From contig JAPKZK010000118.1 in the NCBI GenBank assembly GCA_026393835.1, positions 1-64,000 on the forward strand: a DNA stretch of 64,000 nt, written 5' to 3'. The DNA is from Candidatus Aminicenantota bacterium (GTDB taxonomy: Bacteria; Acidobacteriota; Aminicenantia; UBA2199). Numbering within the stretch: the first letter of the stretch is position 1; each line of letters starts with the position of its first letter. This document shows, one piece after another, positions 16,263-24,455 of this stretch. Below the pieces are notes generated by a model, which saw only the letters and a list, made by a program, of their open reading frames with translations, was not told the origin of the DNA and did no database searches. The position numbers and the translations under genes were made by a program.

Positions 16263-18787
16263 TTCCTTACCTCGATAATAAATTCACATCCCCTGGTATA
16301 ATCCCGGTTCAATTTTATTTCACCGCCAAGTTTTCCTAGTATTTGCCTCACATGAAACAGTCCCACCCCAGTCCCGTGAGTGGTTGAAAAACCGAAATCA
16401 AAAATTTTCCTAACATCCCCAGGTGGAACTCCCCTGCCGTCATCCCTTATTTTTATAACCAATTCGCTGCTGTAAGATATGATTTGAACTGTTACGAGCC
16501 TGGCTGCGGCCTTCATAGAGTTATCAAAAAGGTTGTCGAACAACATGGTAATATCCAGCGCATTGAAGTCTTGAAAAAATGAGCCATAAATTTCGGTCTC
16601 CACGTTTATTTTTAATCTATCCTCATATAGCTTAACACTTACATTTTTAAGGTATTGAAGGATGTAACTCGTCAAGTCCGCATTTGACAATTCCAACGAT
16701 TCGAGGTCGAAATCAAGATTGGCTTTTGTTATTAAAGTAACAATGGCTTTTATTTTTTTATTCGCAATAGTTATCTTGCTCAACGAATCGAGGAGAATTT
16801 CTTTTTCAGCCGCTCCCCTGGAAATCTTTCTTTGAAGATTCACGATAATGTTTTCGATAGTTCCCGCCGAAATTCCCAGGTGATGTTGAAGGTTAACGAA
16901 CTGGTTGTATTTTTTTTCTTGCAACAGATGGTCCTGTAGAAAAAAGATTTGCTTCTTTTGGGCGATGTTATCGGTTTCTAATTTTTGGACTTTTTCTTTT
17001 GTCTTGCCCAGGTCTTGTTCCAGTTTTTCTTTTGTCTCCCGGAGAATCCTGATTTCTTGTTCTTTTTTTGCCAGGGTCCTCTCTTTTTTTCCCAGTTCGA
17101 TCTCTTTTTGCTCCAACTTCCCCCGTATTTTGTTTAATGCAGCCCAGGTTGCGTCGTCGAGGATTTTCTTTGTATAAAATATCTTATCACCAAACAATTT
17201 ATTAAACTTATCCCTGGCTTTCTCCTTTTGTTCAAGCAGTAACCGCGATATTAATTCTTCATTTATATAGATTTTTAAAACATTCTTCGGATCTGTGTCC
17301 ACTAAAATTAAAGAACTGAGCAACCCCAGTATCCTATCATTTTTAATAGATTCGTCCTCGGCATACTTTTCATTGGCAGGATTATATTTCCAATTGCGGT
17401 CTTCAACCAATTTTTCAATCGCATATCCCAAATCACGGGTTGTATCCCAATCGAGACCTTCTACCACATATTTCTCTAATCTTTTAAGGGTTTTATAGAA
17501 AAATCCCCCATAATGAGATGGTTGAGCATCGACAAGCTGGCTAAATTTTTGGTCCTTAACCACACCTTCCCGTGAAGATATAATCTTAAAATTTCCTTCA
17601 AGATCATTGATCTCTATCCGCCCAACTAATTCACGGCTGCCCAGAAATTTTGCATATCCTTGACCTTTCCGGAGTTCCATACGAAGCCAGTCATCCCCAT
17701 AATCTCCCAGTGGATTGACCCTGAACCCATTGATAAAAAGAAAAATGGAACCGAAATCAACGGAACGAATACCGGTTTGATGCTTGAAATAGGCTTTGGC
17801 ATAGGGGTTTAAATAAAAGATAACGATCTTTATATCTTTCAACAAGGGATAATCGACATTCTCTTCCACCACTTCGAGAACCTTTCGCCCTTTATCGGTC
17901 AGGGTCGTAGTAATAATAATCTTTTTCTCTTCATCTTCAGTCTCTTTATCTTCAGCAATAGTTGCCTCGATGACCGTGGTGGTGAAGTTAAGTTTTTCGA
18001 AAATTTTGTTTTCTATTTCCCCATTAAGTTTTGCCGCTTTTTTTAAAGCGTCACCTTCTTCAAAATCACCGGCGATCATTTCTATGGTAAACCCTTTGCT
18101 ACCAAATTCCTGGTTGGGATTAATTAACTTTTCAAGGTATCTCCGTAAATCCAGGATTTTACTCGTATTCCACTTTTCTTTTTTTTCTTTTTTCTCCTTT
18201 TCTTTGGTCGCCCATTCACTTCTTAATTTGCTCATTTCAAGGAGAGTGCCCTGTTCAAGAGGGATACCGAATTTTTCCTGGAATTCCTGTTCGGTTATCT
18301 CATCTAATTGGATTTCGATATCCTGGATTTCAAGATCTTTTTTATCCTCTACCTCGAAATCCTTCCAATTGATATGTAAATGACAAAGAGGTTTTCCCTG
18401 TTTCTTTGTATATAAATCCAGGTACTGGCCCAGGCGGTCGCAGGAAAAACGGCCGACCCCTTTGGCGCCGGCAAGCACCCGACCGTCTTTTACCTTTTCA
18501 TGTTTTTTATCCGAATAGGCGATATTCAACCATTTTTCCTTTATGTCCTCTTCATCCATCCCGATGCCGTCATCGATTATAACTATTTTAGATGACTTGT
18601 CCGAATAAGAAGCATTCCCGGCATCATCGTTTTCCTTCAAATTTTTAAAGATAACCTCGACCTTTTTAGAACCGGCATCATAAGAGTTCTTAACCAACTC
18701 CAATACGGCAATATTGTCATTATTAATCAAATCTCTACCGATGATGTTTTTTAATTGGACATTGGTCCTGAAACTTAATTGATTCAT
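16259..18787 (-). CDS. double-GHKL ATPase: Hsp90/MORC-like N-terminus, histidine-kinase C-terminus
   Basis: This 842-aa protein has two separate GHKL ATP sites. The first, at the N-terminus, shows LELVKNSYDAG (29-39), IIDDGIGMD (70-78) and GAKGVGRFS (107-115), as in MutL/MORC/Hsp90-type ATPases. A mixed middle region follows, then a coiled coil (about 553-630). The C-terminus is histidine-kinase-like, with candidate phospho-histidines His635/His636 (NLQHHLGIS), N box DNLFDNS (751-757), DDGRG (782-786) and HGTGVGL (804-810). No membrane segment is visible, so it acts in the cytoplasm. It lies between dcm and the REC-HEPN gene with ATGA overlaps at both ends. MORC-like ATPases beside methyltransferases are known from restriction-modification operons; this double arrangement suggests a DNA-state sensor that phosphorylates the REC partner. 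Confidence 0.78.
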   Translation of the reverse strand: MNQLSFRTNVQLKNIIGRDLINNDNIAVLELVKNSYDAGSKKVEVIFKNLKENDDAGNASYSDKSSKIVIIDDGIGMDEEDIKEKWLNIAYSDKKHEKVKDGRVLAGAKGVGRFSCDRLGQYLDLYTKKQGKPLCHLHINWKDFEVEDKKDLEIQDIEIQLDEITEQEFQEKFGIPLEQGTLLEMSKLRSEWATKEKEKKEKKEKWNTSKILDLRRYLEKLINPNQEFGSKGFTIEMIAGDFEEGDALKKAAKLNGEIENKIFEKLNFTTTVIEATIAEDKETEDEEKKIIITTTLTDKGRKVLEVVEENVDYPLLKDIKIVIFYLNPYAKAYFKHQTGIRSVDFGSIFLFINGFRVNPLGDYGDDWLRMELRKGQGYAKFLGSRELVGRIEINDLEGNFKIISSREGVVKDQKFSQLVDAQPSHYGGFFYKTLKRLEKYVVEGLDWDTTRDLGYAIEKLVEDRNWKYNPANEKYAEDESIKNDRILGLLSSLILVDTDPKNVLKIYINEELISRLLLEQKEKARDKFNKLFGDKIFYTKKILDDATWAALNKIRGKLEQKEIELGKKERTLAKKEQEIRILRETKEKLEQDLGKTKEKVQKLETDNIAQKKQIFFLQDHLLQEKKYNQFVNLQHHLGISAGTIENIIVNLQRKISRGAAEKEILLDSLSKITIANKKIKAIVTLITKANLDFDLESLELSNADLTSYILQYLKNVSVKLYEDRLKINVETEIYGSFFQDFNALDITMLFDNLFDNSMKAAARLVTVQIISYSSELVIKIRDDGRGVPPGDVRKIFDFGFSTTHGTGVGLFHVRQILGKLGGEIKLNRDYTRGCEFIIEVRK

Positions 18788-19983
18788 TCGCTAACCAGTT
18801 CCTTGAGAACGATTCCGCACAATTCCCCGAATAACGGGGGGATCGCATTGGCCGCTTGCGAATAGCGGGGCACCATATGCCTCCGTTTCTTTGTCCCGGT
18901 GGTATACGGCCCTTTAAACTCATACCAATCAGGGAAAGATTGGATACGGGCATACTCCCTGACCGTCAGTACCCTGGGTTCCAAATAATGGACATAATCA
19001 TCCGGCAGCGTTGTAAGTGTTAAGCAAGGTCTATCGGCCCGCAATAACGAAATATTGGTTTTTTTCGTGTTATATTTTTCTTGTATTTCTTTATTGGAAA
19101 GATGGTTATCGATGATGTCCCGGAATTTCCCGGTAATCCTTTCATCGTGGTTTACAAAACGATGGCTGTCAGGGATATCTGAGTGGTAATCCAGGCGCAT
19201 TAATTTTTGGTAACCGGTCAACACCCTTCCATTATATACCCCGGCCTTGAAATTTTTTGAATCCGGCGAATCGATAACGCCATTCTTTTTTTCAATATCG
19301 GATATAGCTTCTGCCAGGGTAACATTCGCTTTTATTCCTTTTTCTTCCAGGAAAGCGCCTTTTCTCTCTTCCAATAATTTAAAAAATTCCCCGGAATTTC
19401 CTTTTAATGTGGCAATGATTATCAGGCGCTGCCTAATTTGCGGCACCCCGAACCCTGAGAAATCGATAACACGCGCCTGGGCATCTTCATAACCGAGTTC
19501 TTTAAGCTTTTCCAATACCATTTCAGAGTGAGGTTTTCCTCTTACATTGGTTTCCTTTTTAAACCCTACGCCAAAAGCCCTCACGTTTTCAAAAAGTAAA
19601 ACTTTGGGCTTTATAATCTCGACAAATTCCAGGTAAGCATGCGCCAGTTTATTTCTCTCGTCGTTTTCTTCTCTCCTGCCGGCGGTAGAAAAGCCCTGGC
19701 AGGGAGGTCCCCCGGCCACCAGGTCAACGTTTCCTTTAAGTTCTCTTAATCCCGGTTCCCGGCTCGCTAAAATCGTATCGATGTTATGGCTGCCTATTTC
19801 TAACCAGGTTGGCCAGGTAAAGTGTTTTTTCTTATCGATCAGGTTATGTTTTAATGTTTGAAAGGCATCTTCGCTTTTTTCGACCGCGAATAATCCTTCC
19901 CACCCTGCATTATATAGACCGAGTGAAAGTCCCCCGCATCCTGCAAAGAGGTCAACATAAGAAAATTTCTTTTTCATTCTCAC
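18784..19983 (-). CDS. dcm: DNA (cytosine-5) methyltransferase
   Basis: This 399-aa C5-methyltransferase has all main motifs: DLFAGCGGLS (I, SAM), GGPPCQGFS with catalytic Cys95 (IV), ENV (VI), QIRQR (VIII) and QAANAIPPL (X). The target-recognition segment lies between VIII and IX. It heads the operon with the GHKL and REC-HEPN genes. No restriction endonuclease gene is adjacent, so either methylation guards against the HEPN arm or the system is not a classic RM. A -10-like TAAAAT (minus strand, 19995-19990) ends only six bases before the ATG, so the transcript may be leaderless. Confidence 0.95.
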   Translation of the reverse strand: MRMKKKFSYVDLFAGCGGLSLGLYNAGWEGLFAVEKSEDAFQTLKHNLIDKKKHFTWPTWLEIGSHNIDTILASREPGLRELKGNVDLVAGGPPCQGFSTAGRREENDERNKLAHAYLEFVEIIKPKVLLFENVRAFGVGFKKETNVRGKPHSEMVLEKLKELGYEDAQARVIDFSGFGVPQIRQRLIIIATLKGNSGEFFKLLEERKGAFLEEKGIKANVTLAEAISDIEKKNGVIDSPDSKNFKAGVYNGRVLTGYQKLMRLDYHSDIPDSHRFVNHDERITGKFRDIIDNHLSNKEIQEKYNTKKTNISLLRADRPCLTLTTLPDDYVHYLEPRVLTVREYARIQSFPDWYEFKGPYTTGTKKRRHMVPRYSQAANAIPPLFGELCGIVLKELVSE

Positions 19984-20297
19984 GTGCCTATTTTACCATA
20001 AAACCACCGGTTTACTCAACCGGGGAACCAAGGAATTAGAAATAATGGGACATCCAAGAATTTTCTCCCCTTATCATTCGGAATCCGGTCCTGGGTGCAA
20101 ATTGGTAGGTTGTAGGTAGGGAACAGGCACTGCTTGATTTATCACGTAGGGGCTTGATTTATCAAGCCCTTTACTGGCCCCAGGCATTCATCTTTGGGGT
20201 TTGATGAATCAAACCCCTACGCGAATAATAATTTATAAAAATTTTGAAAAAGGGGCAGACACAAAGGTCTGCCCCTACCACTTTCACAACAAAACGC
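19984..20297. other. spacer with promoter, vapC scrap and palindromic repeats
   Basis: On the minus strand TTGAGT (20019-20014), 18 bases and TAAAAT (19995-19990) form a candidate dcm promoter. At 20072-20089 the 18 bases TATCATTCGGAATCCGGT are identical to vapC 13865-13882. At 20142-20222 two palindromes of the GGGCTTGATTTATCAAGCCC class appear, and at 20253-20277 GGGGCAGAC pairs with GTCTGCCCC. No gene is supported. Confidence 0.6.
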
Positions 20298-21056
20298 CTA
20301 AACCACTTCAGGCGTTATTATACCCAACTTCTCTTTCATCTGCGGAATCTCTTCCAACGCTTCCTTCATTACATTGAGATACTTCCTGATCCACTTTTTC
20401 AATTTCCTGAAGGCCTTGTCTTTCAACTCCGTCGCATGCTGCGCTTCCGCCTTCGCATCCTTGATGGCGTTGTGCAAGGCAATCAACTCCATTAACTGCT
20501 GCTGCCCCGCTTCCATCTCGGCCTGGCTTACCGTGTAAGTCGCTATTTGCGCTATCGCTTCGGGCATAGAGAGAATCTTGTTGTAGAAATATTTGTTCTG
20601 CACCTCCCAGTCCCCATACGCCTGCTTACGCCTCCCCTTAAGCCCTAACGCTTCAAAGGTAACCGGGTCATTTTTAAAAGCTACCCGCGCGATTTCGATA
20701 ATACGCATTACTGTCTTATCCGCCTCCGCTCTCTTTTCATTGAAACGGAATACGGCTGCCTTCCACTCAGCCAACTTGGTCTTCTGGTTCTCGTATAACC
20801 TGGCGGTCTCATCATACAACGTCTTGCCTACCCCAATACGCTCAGGACTATAACCATAGTCGAGTGCATACTGTTTTAATGTCGGATCAATTAACGATAG
20901 ATCGACAATTTCCCGCATTTGTGTGAGATTCCGCGCAAAAGTCGTGTGAACACTCCTGGTTGCCTCTTCCGCTCCCTCTTCCGGGACCGGTGTTTCTCCT
21001 GTAGTTTCTGCTGCTTCCGCAGCCTTTTTTGTTAAATCATCGTTTGTTGTTGCCAT
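20298..21056 (-). CDS. hypothetical helical protein
   Basis: I do not recognise this 252-aa protein. It begins with a low-complexity Ala/Glu/Thr stretch (residues 1-35, KKAAEAAETTGETP) and then is predicted almost wholly helical, with many charged residues and no Cys cluster, signal peptide or membrane span. The C-terminus (KLKKWIRKYLNVMKEALEEI) is strongly amphipathic. A clear AGAAGGAG precedes the ATG at 21056 on the minus strand. It stands alone between two repeat-rich spacers. Structural or cell-surface-associated roles would be guesses. Confidence 0.6.
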   Translation of the reverse strand: MATTNDDLTKKAAEAAETTGETPVPEEGAEEATRSVHTTFARNLTQMREIVDLSLIDPTLKQYALDYGYSPERIGVGKTLYDETARLYENQKTKLAEWKAAVFRFNEKRAEADKTVMRIIEIARVAFKNDPVTFEALGLKGRRKQAYGDWEVQNKYFYNKILSMPEAIAQIATYTVSQAEMEAGQQQLMELIALHNAIKDAKAEAQHATELKDKAFRKLKKWIRKYLNVMKEALEEIPQMKEKLGIITPEVV

Positions 21057-21842
21057 ATTATTTTTCTCCTTCTAGTGTAATTATTGAAGTGCGCTGCCAT
21101 CATCATCCTCTCCCGCCCGTTGTTTGCCTTTGTCCCCTCAAAGACCCAAAAAATATGTTTTTTATGGTTTTCAATAGAAAAAGAACCCTTAATCGCGACG
21201 GCCGGCATTTTTCCCGGTGAAACGATCGCCAATTTGCGGCGGCAAAGATTTTTTTTGCTTGAATACTCCATAAAAAGCGGTAGGGAACATTTTTTTCTTG
21301 AAAAAGTCCACCGCGACCTGGAATATTCCATTTTTCAGCACTTGAAATCACTTCCGACGACGCTGGAGGTATCATTCGCGGCGGATAAATGTCAGCCGCC
21401 TGGTGGCACGCAATTTTTTGTCGAATTGCGTGTAAGCGATCAGAATTGCTCGAATGTTTTGTAGAATTTTGCCCGGCAATTCGCTTTTTCCCGGTCTTTT
21501 TTCTTGTTTTTATCTCTCCAGCCGGGATTCCTGCTTCCTCCACCGAAAAAACAACCACTATTTGAGCTTTCACTGTTATGTGCAGGGATAAAGAAACAAT
21601 CGACCGGGAAGCGACCCGGTAACCGGGTGAATAAGGACGAAAAACCTTGCTTTTCACTTTACAAATGCATATCGATACTCCAGCGAACCTTTTTTGATTC
21701 ACGGGGAGTGCTAAAAAATCGTAATACGTGTCTTTTTTGTTCATTGTGTGATTATAAAGAACTTACTAGTTCGTGTCAAGCCCCAGGATCTCTTTTTTTT
21801 TATTTTTTTTCAAAAACTCCCGATCTTCACTCAATCCCATTT
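21057..21842. other. long non-coding spacer
   Basis: No gene is supported in nearly 800 bases. Frames on both strands stay open for 100-200 codons but show no family likeness, signal or ribosome site. The stretch between 21150 and 21350 is rich in GAAAA/TTTTC blocks, with loose spacing reminiscent of the 21-nt arrays but without fixed phase. It could be decayed accessory DNA. Confidence 0.5.
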
Positions 21843-21871
21843 TTGCCCGCGGGAAAAAAGTGTGATATAAT
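21843..21871 (+). promoter_or_regulatory. promoter of thioredoxin-like pair
   Basis: TTGCCC (21843-21848), 17 bases and TATAAT (21866-21871) lie 29 bases before the lipoprotein gene; AGGAGA precedes its ATG at 21901. Confidence 0.65.
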
Positions 21872-21900
21872 GCCAGCTTATCAAGAGCACAGGAGAAAAT

Positions 21901-23085
21901 ATGTCCAGGAAACTTGTTTCAATACTCACTGTCGTTTTAATCGCACTGTCCTGCCAGGCGGGAAAAGAAGAAGAGATTCTTAAGAAATTTTCCGATGAAT
22001 ATACTCTTATTAAAAGTAGATACGAAGAAAATGTGTCGTCCGCAAACTCCAGGGAACAGGATAAAGCCCTCTATTATCGAAAGGCCGACGAATGCGCGGA
22101 ATTGCTGAAAAAATACGGCAATCAAGTCTCCAGCGACGCCGCGGAACTTTTGAAAAGTAAATTAAACATCGAATGTTCCCGGTTTGACGACGCTGAGCAA
22201 ATAATTAACGGGTTAATCGAAGAAGACTCTTCGTTGATAAATGAAGCCAAAATGGCAAAAGTGCAAATCCTGATCTACCGCGAAAAACCGGGCGAAGCCC
22301 TCACTCTTCTTCGCGAAATCCAGGATAAATTGGAACCGGGGTTGGAACTGTTAAGCGCTTATTTGTATTTTGCACTCTATTCCAGGGACGCCGGCGTGAA
22401 TGAAGAGTATGGGCGTAAATTCCTGGACTCCCCGGCAATCCCCCGCTCACTCAGCGGCTATACGGCCGATGTACAACGGGCTTTCGCTTTTGCGGCCCTG
22501 CGGAAAAACGACCCGGAAGGGGCCGTCAACATGCTGGAAAAGGCCCTCACGGAAACCCCGGCCCGGGATAAAAAATTGAAATGGGAAGCGGAATTGACCC
22601 AACTGCGCTTGATAGGAAACGCCGCGCCTCCCATCTACGCGGAAACATGGCTCAACAGTATTCCCCTTGATCCGGCGCAATTAAAGGACCGCGTGGCGTT
22701 GATTGCTTTCTGGGCCCCCTGGTCCAACCCCTGCCGCCGGGTAATCCCCGCACTGGCGGAGCTGTATGAGAAATATAAGGATAAAGGCCTGGTCATTATC
22801 GGCCTTACGAAATTATACGGCAACTACAAAGACGATACCGGCGACCGTGGATTACTGGCCGATACGGATGAAATCGTTTTAATAAAGGAATTTATCGCCC
22901 GTTACCGGGCGACTTTCCCGGTCGCCGTTTCAGTGGAAGCCGCCAATTCCGAAAGGTACAAAATACAAGACATTCCCGCCATGGTGTTCATCGACAAAAA
23001 GGGGAAGGTGGCCCATATCCTGGTAGGAACCGGGCAAGAAGCATTTATAGAAGACAAAATTAAGCAACTGCTGGAGGAAAATTAA
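21901..23085 (+). CDS. lipoprotein with helical repeats and TlpA-like thioredoxin domain lacking first Cys
   Basis: This 394-aa protein has a lipoprotein signal (LIALSC, lipidated Cys18). Residues about 25-240 are helical and TPR-like. The C-terminal 140 residues form a TlpA/AhpC-type thioredoxin fold: VALIAFWAPWSNPCRRVIP, KGLVIIGLTK, and IPAMVFIDKKGKVAH with the cis-proline. The active site is Ser275-Asn-Pro-Cys278 instead of C-x-x-C, so it cannot form the usual intramolecular disulfide. A one-cysteine reductase, peroxidase-like or binding role is possible. The next gene encodes a normal thioredoxin whose ATG overlaps this stop, so the two are co-made. It is envelope-located by its signal. 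Confidence 0.85.
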   Translation: MSRKLVSILTVVLIALSCQAGKEEEILKKFSDEYTLIKSRYEENVSSANSREQDKALYYRKADECAELLKKYGNQVSSDAAELLKSKLNIECSRFDDAEQIINGLIEEDSSLINEAKMAKVQILIYREKPGEALTLLREIQDKLEPGLELLSAYLYFALYSRDAGVNEEYGRKFLDSPAIPRSLSGYTADVQRAFAFAALRKNDPEGAVNMLEKALTETPARDKKLKWEAELTQLRLIGNAAPPIYAETWLNSIPLDPAQLKDRVALIAFWAPWSNPCRRVIPALAELYEKYKDKGLVIIGLTKLYGNYKDDTGDRGLLADTDEIVLIKEFIARYRATFPVAVSVEAANSERYKIQDIPAMVFIDKKGKVAHILVGTGQEAFIEDKIKQLLEEN

Positions 23086-23402
23086 TGGAAAAAATCAAAT
23101 CAGCCGCTGATTTTGAAAATAAATTAAAAGCCGCGGAATTTCTCATGGTGGATTTCGGTTCACCGGGGTGCGCCCCCTGCAAAAAAGTCCCCCCCCTGCT
23201 GGAAGAAATCCTATCAGAACTCAAACAAACCGGCCGCGGCAATATCGCCGCTTATGAAGTGGATATAACGGAAAATATGGAAATCGCCCAGAAACTCTTT
23301 GTCCTGGGAGTCCCCACCATTATCATTTTCAAACAGGGCAAAGAAGTCAAACGTTTCAACTCCATTCCCAAAAAAGACAAAATCATCAGCGCACTAATAT
23401 AA
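23085..23402 (+). CDS. thioredoxin
   Basis: This 105-aa protein has a standard thioredoxin fold: VDFGSPGCAPCKKV with redox cysteines Cys29 and Cys32, and GVPTIIIFKQGKEV containing the cis-proline. It has no signal peptide and is therefore cytoplasmic. The WCGPC motif is changed to GCAPC, as in many thioredoxin-like relatives. Its ATG overlaps the stop of the TlpA-like lipoprotein (TAATG), indicating coupled translation. Confidence 0.9.
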   Translation: MEKIKSAADFENKLKAAEFLMVDFGSPGCAPCKKVPPLLEEILSELKQTGRGNIAAYEVDITENMEIAQKLFVLGVPTIIIFKQGKEVKRFNSIPKKDKIISALI

Positions 23403-23408
23403 AATAAG

Positions 23409-23478
23409 CCCACGAATTACACGAATGAACACGAATTTCCGTAGGGGCGCACCACCGTGTGCGCCCGTCTTTTTTTTG
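23409..23478. repeat. spacer repeats: CACGAATT-type and GGGCGCAC palindrome
   Basis: CCCACGAATTACACGAAT (from 23409) belongs to the same class as 701-720 and 59501-59526. It is followed by GGGCGCAC/GTGCGCCC with a T-run (to 23478), which could terminate the thioredoxin transcript. Confidence 0.65.
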
Positions 23479-23525
23479 TTTCTTTATATTGTCCTCAAAA
23501 TAGGACATTTGACAATTTAACACAA

Positions 23526-23542
23526 TGGCATTAAAATTGCAT
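23526..23542 (+). promoter_or_regulatory. sigma-54 (-24/-12) promoter
   Basis: TGGCAT, five bases and TTGCAT place GG (23527-23528) and GC (23539-23540) exactly 10 apart, the RpoN spacing. The start of the outer-membrane protein gene is 22 bases further on, behind AAGGAGG. The upstream in-frame ATG at 23525 lies inside this promoter and is not the start. Confidence 0.75.
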
Positions 23543-23563
23543 TTCTTCTTTAAGGAGGAAAAA

Positions 23564-24250
23564 ATGAAGAAAATAGGATTCATCATATTGGCAATAGCAG
23601 TATTAATGGTAGGGACCTCGCCGTTATACTTGCAGGGACAAAGTTTAAATCTAAAGGTCGGCGGTTTTTACCCCGCCATGGAGTCGGATTTGTGGGCGCA
23701 GAACCTGGCCGACCTGGCCTTTGATAAACAGGATATGCTGGGCGTGTACTGGGGGGCGGAACTGGAAATGGAAATGGGCCGCTATTTTACCGGCTCCCTG
23801 GAAAGCGGCTATTACAACCAGGACATATTTTCAGTCTATCGGGACTATGAACACGAGGACGGCAGCCCCATTAACCAGGACTTTTCACTGCGCATCACAT
23901 CCTTTGAAGCCGGTTTCAAACTTTATCCCCTGGGATACCGGAATGTGTTCAACCCATACATCGGCGGCGGCGTCGGCGCTTACTTCTGGAAATATATCCA
24001 GGGCGGCGAATTCATCGATTTCAATGATTACTCCATTTACGAAGGCGAAGCCTATACCAGGACCATTACCCCGGGCTTCAACGCCAGGGCCGGTTTTGTT
24101 TACAGGTTCAAACGCACGATGGGCATCCAATTCGAAGCCAAATACACCTATTTAAAAGGACAATTATCCGGCTTGTTTGATGCAAGTTTCGACAAATTGG
24201 ACCTCAGCGGCGTCACCTTTACCATGGGCGTGAACTTCTTTTTAAGATAA
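23564..24250 (+). CDS. outer-membrane beta-barrel protein
   Basis: This 228-aa protein has a signal peptide (MKKIGFIILAIAVLMVGTSP) and then alternating amphipathic strands rich in Gly, Tyr and Phe. Examples are GYRNVFNPYIGGGVGAYFW and FNARAGFVYRFKRTMGIQFE, the pattern of OmpW/OmpA-type eight-stranded barrels. It ends in a strand GVTFTMGVNFFLR; the aromatic end is followed by Leu-Arg rather than a terminal Phe. The start at 23564 follows AAGGAGG. The sigma-54 promoter suggests conditional expression. The ligand is unknown. Confidence 0.8.
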   Translation: MKKIGFIILAIAVLMVGTSPLYLQGQSLNLKVGGFYPAMESDLWAQNLADLAFDKQDMLGVYWGAELEMEMGRYFTGSLESGYYNQDIFSVYRDYEHEDGSPINQDFSLRITSFEAGFKLYPLGYRNVFNPYIGGGVGAYFWKYIQGGEFIDFNDYSIYEGEAYTRTITPGFNARAGFVYRFKRTMGIQFEAKYTYLKGQLSGLFDASFDKLDLSGVTFTMGVNFFLR

Positions 24251-24278
24251 AAGAAGTTTTAAATAGATTACAAAATAG

Positions 24279-24322
24279 GGGCGTACGTCACGGCGTCGGC
24301 ACGTCGGCACGTCGCCCCTATA
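24279..24322. repeat. GC-rich palindromic spacer repeat
   Basis: AGGGGCG and CGCCCCT arms enclose repeats of the unit GTCGGCAC. It follows the outer-membrane protein gene and may serve as terminator. Confidence 0.5.
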
Positions 24323-24394
24323 ATTTCAAATAACAAATAACCCTTCATTTTCATCCAACTTTCACCCCCGATATTTAAAAAAAAAATTCTCGGT

Positions 24395-24423
24395 TTGAGA
24401 TTTTTATTCTAATTTGATAAAAT
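24395..24423 (+). promoter_or_regulatory. promoter of HDOD/kinase operon
   Basis: TTGAGA (24395-24400), 17 bases and TAAAAT (24418-24423) precede the GTG start at 24456. Confidence 0.55.
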
Positions 24424-24455
24424 ACAACTATAATAAAATCTAACTGGAGTGAGAC

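Noticed and set aside
21103..21744. 213-codon minus-strand frame in the long spacer
   Set aside because: No family likeness, mixed composition, no ribosome site; a plus-strand frame is open over the same DNA.
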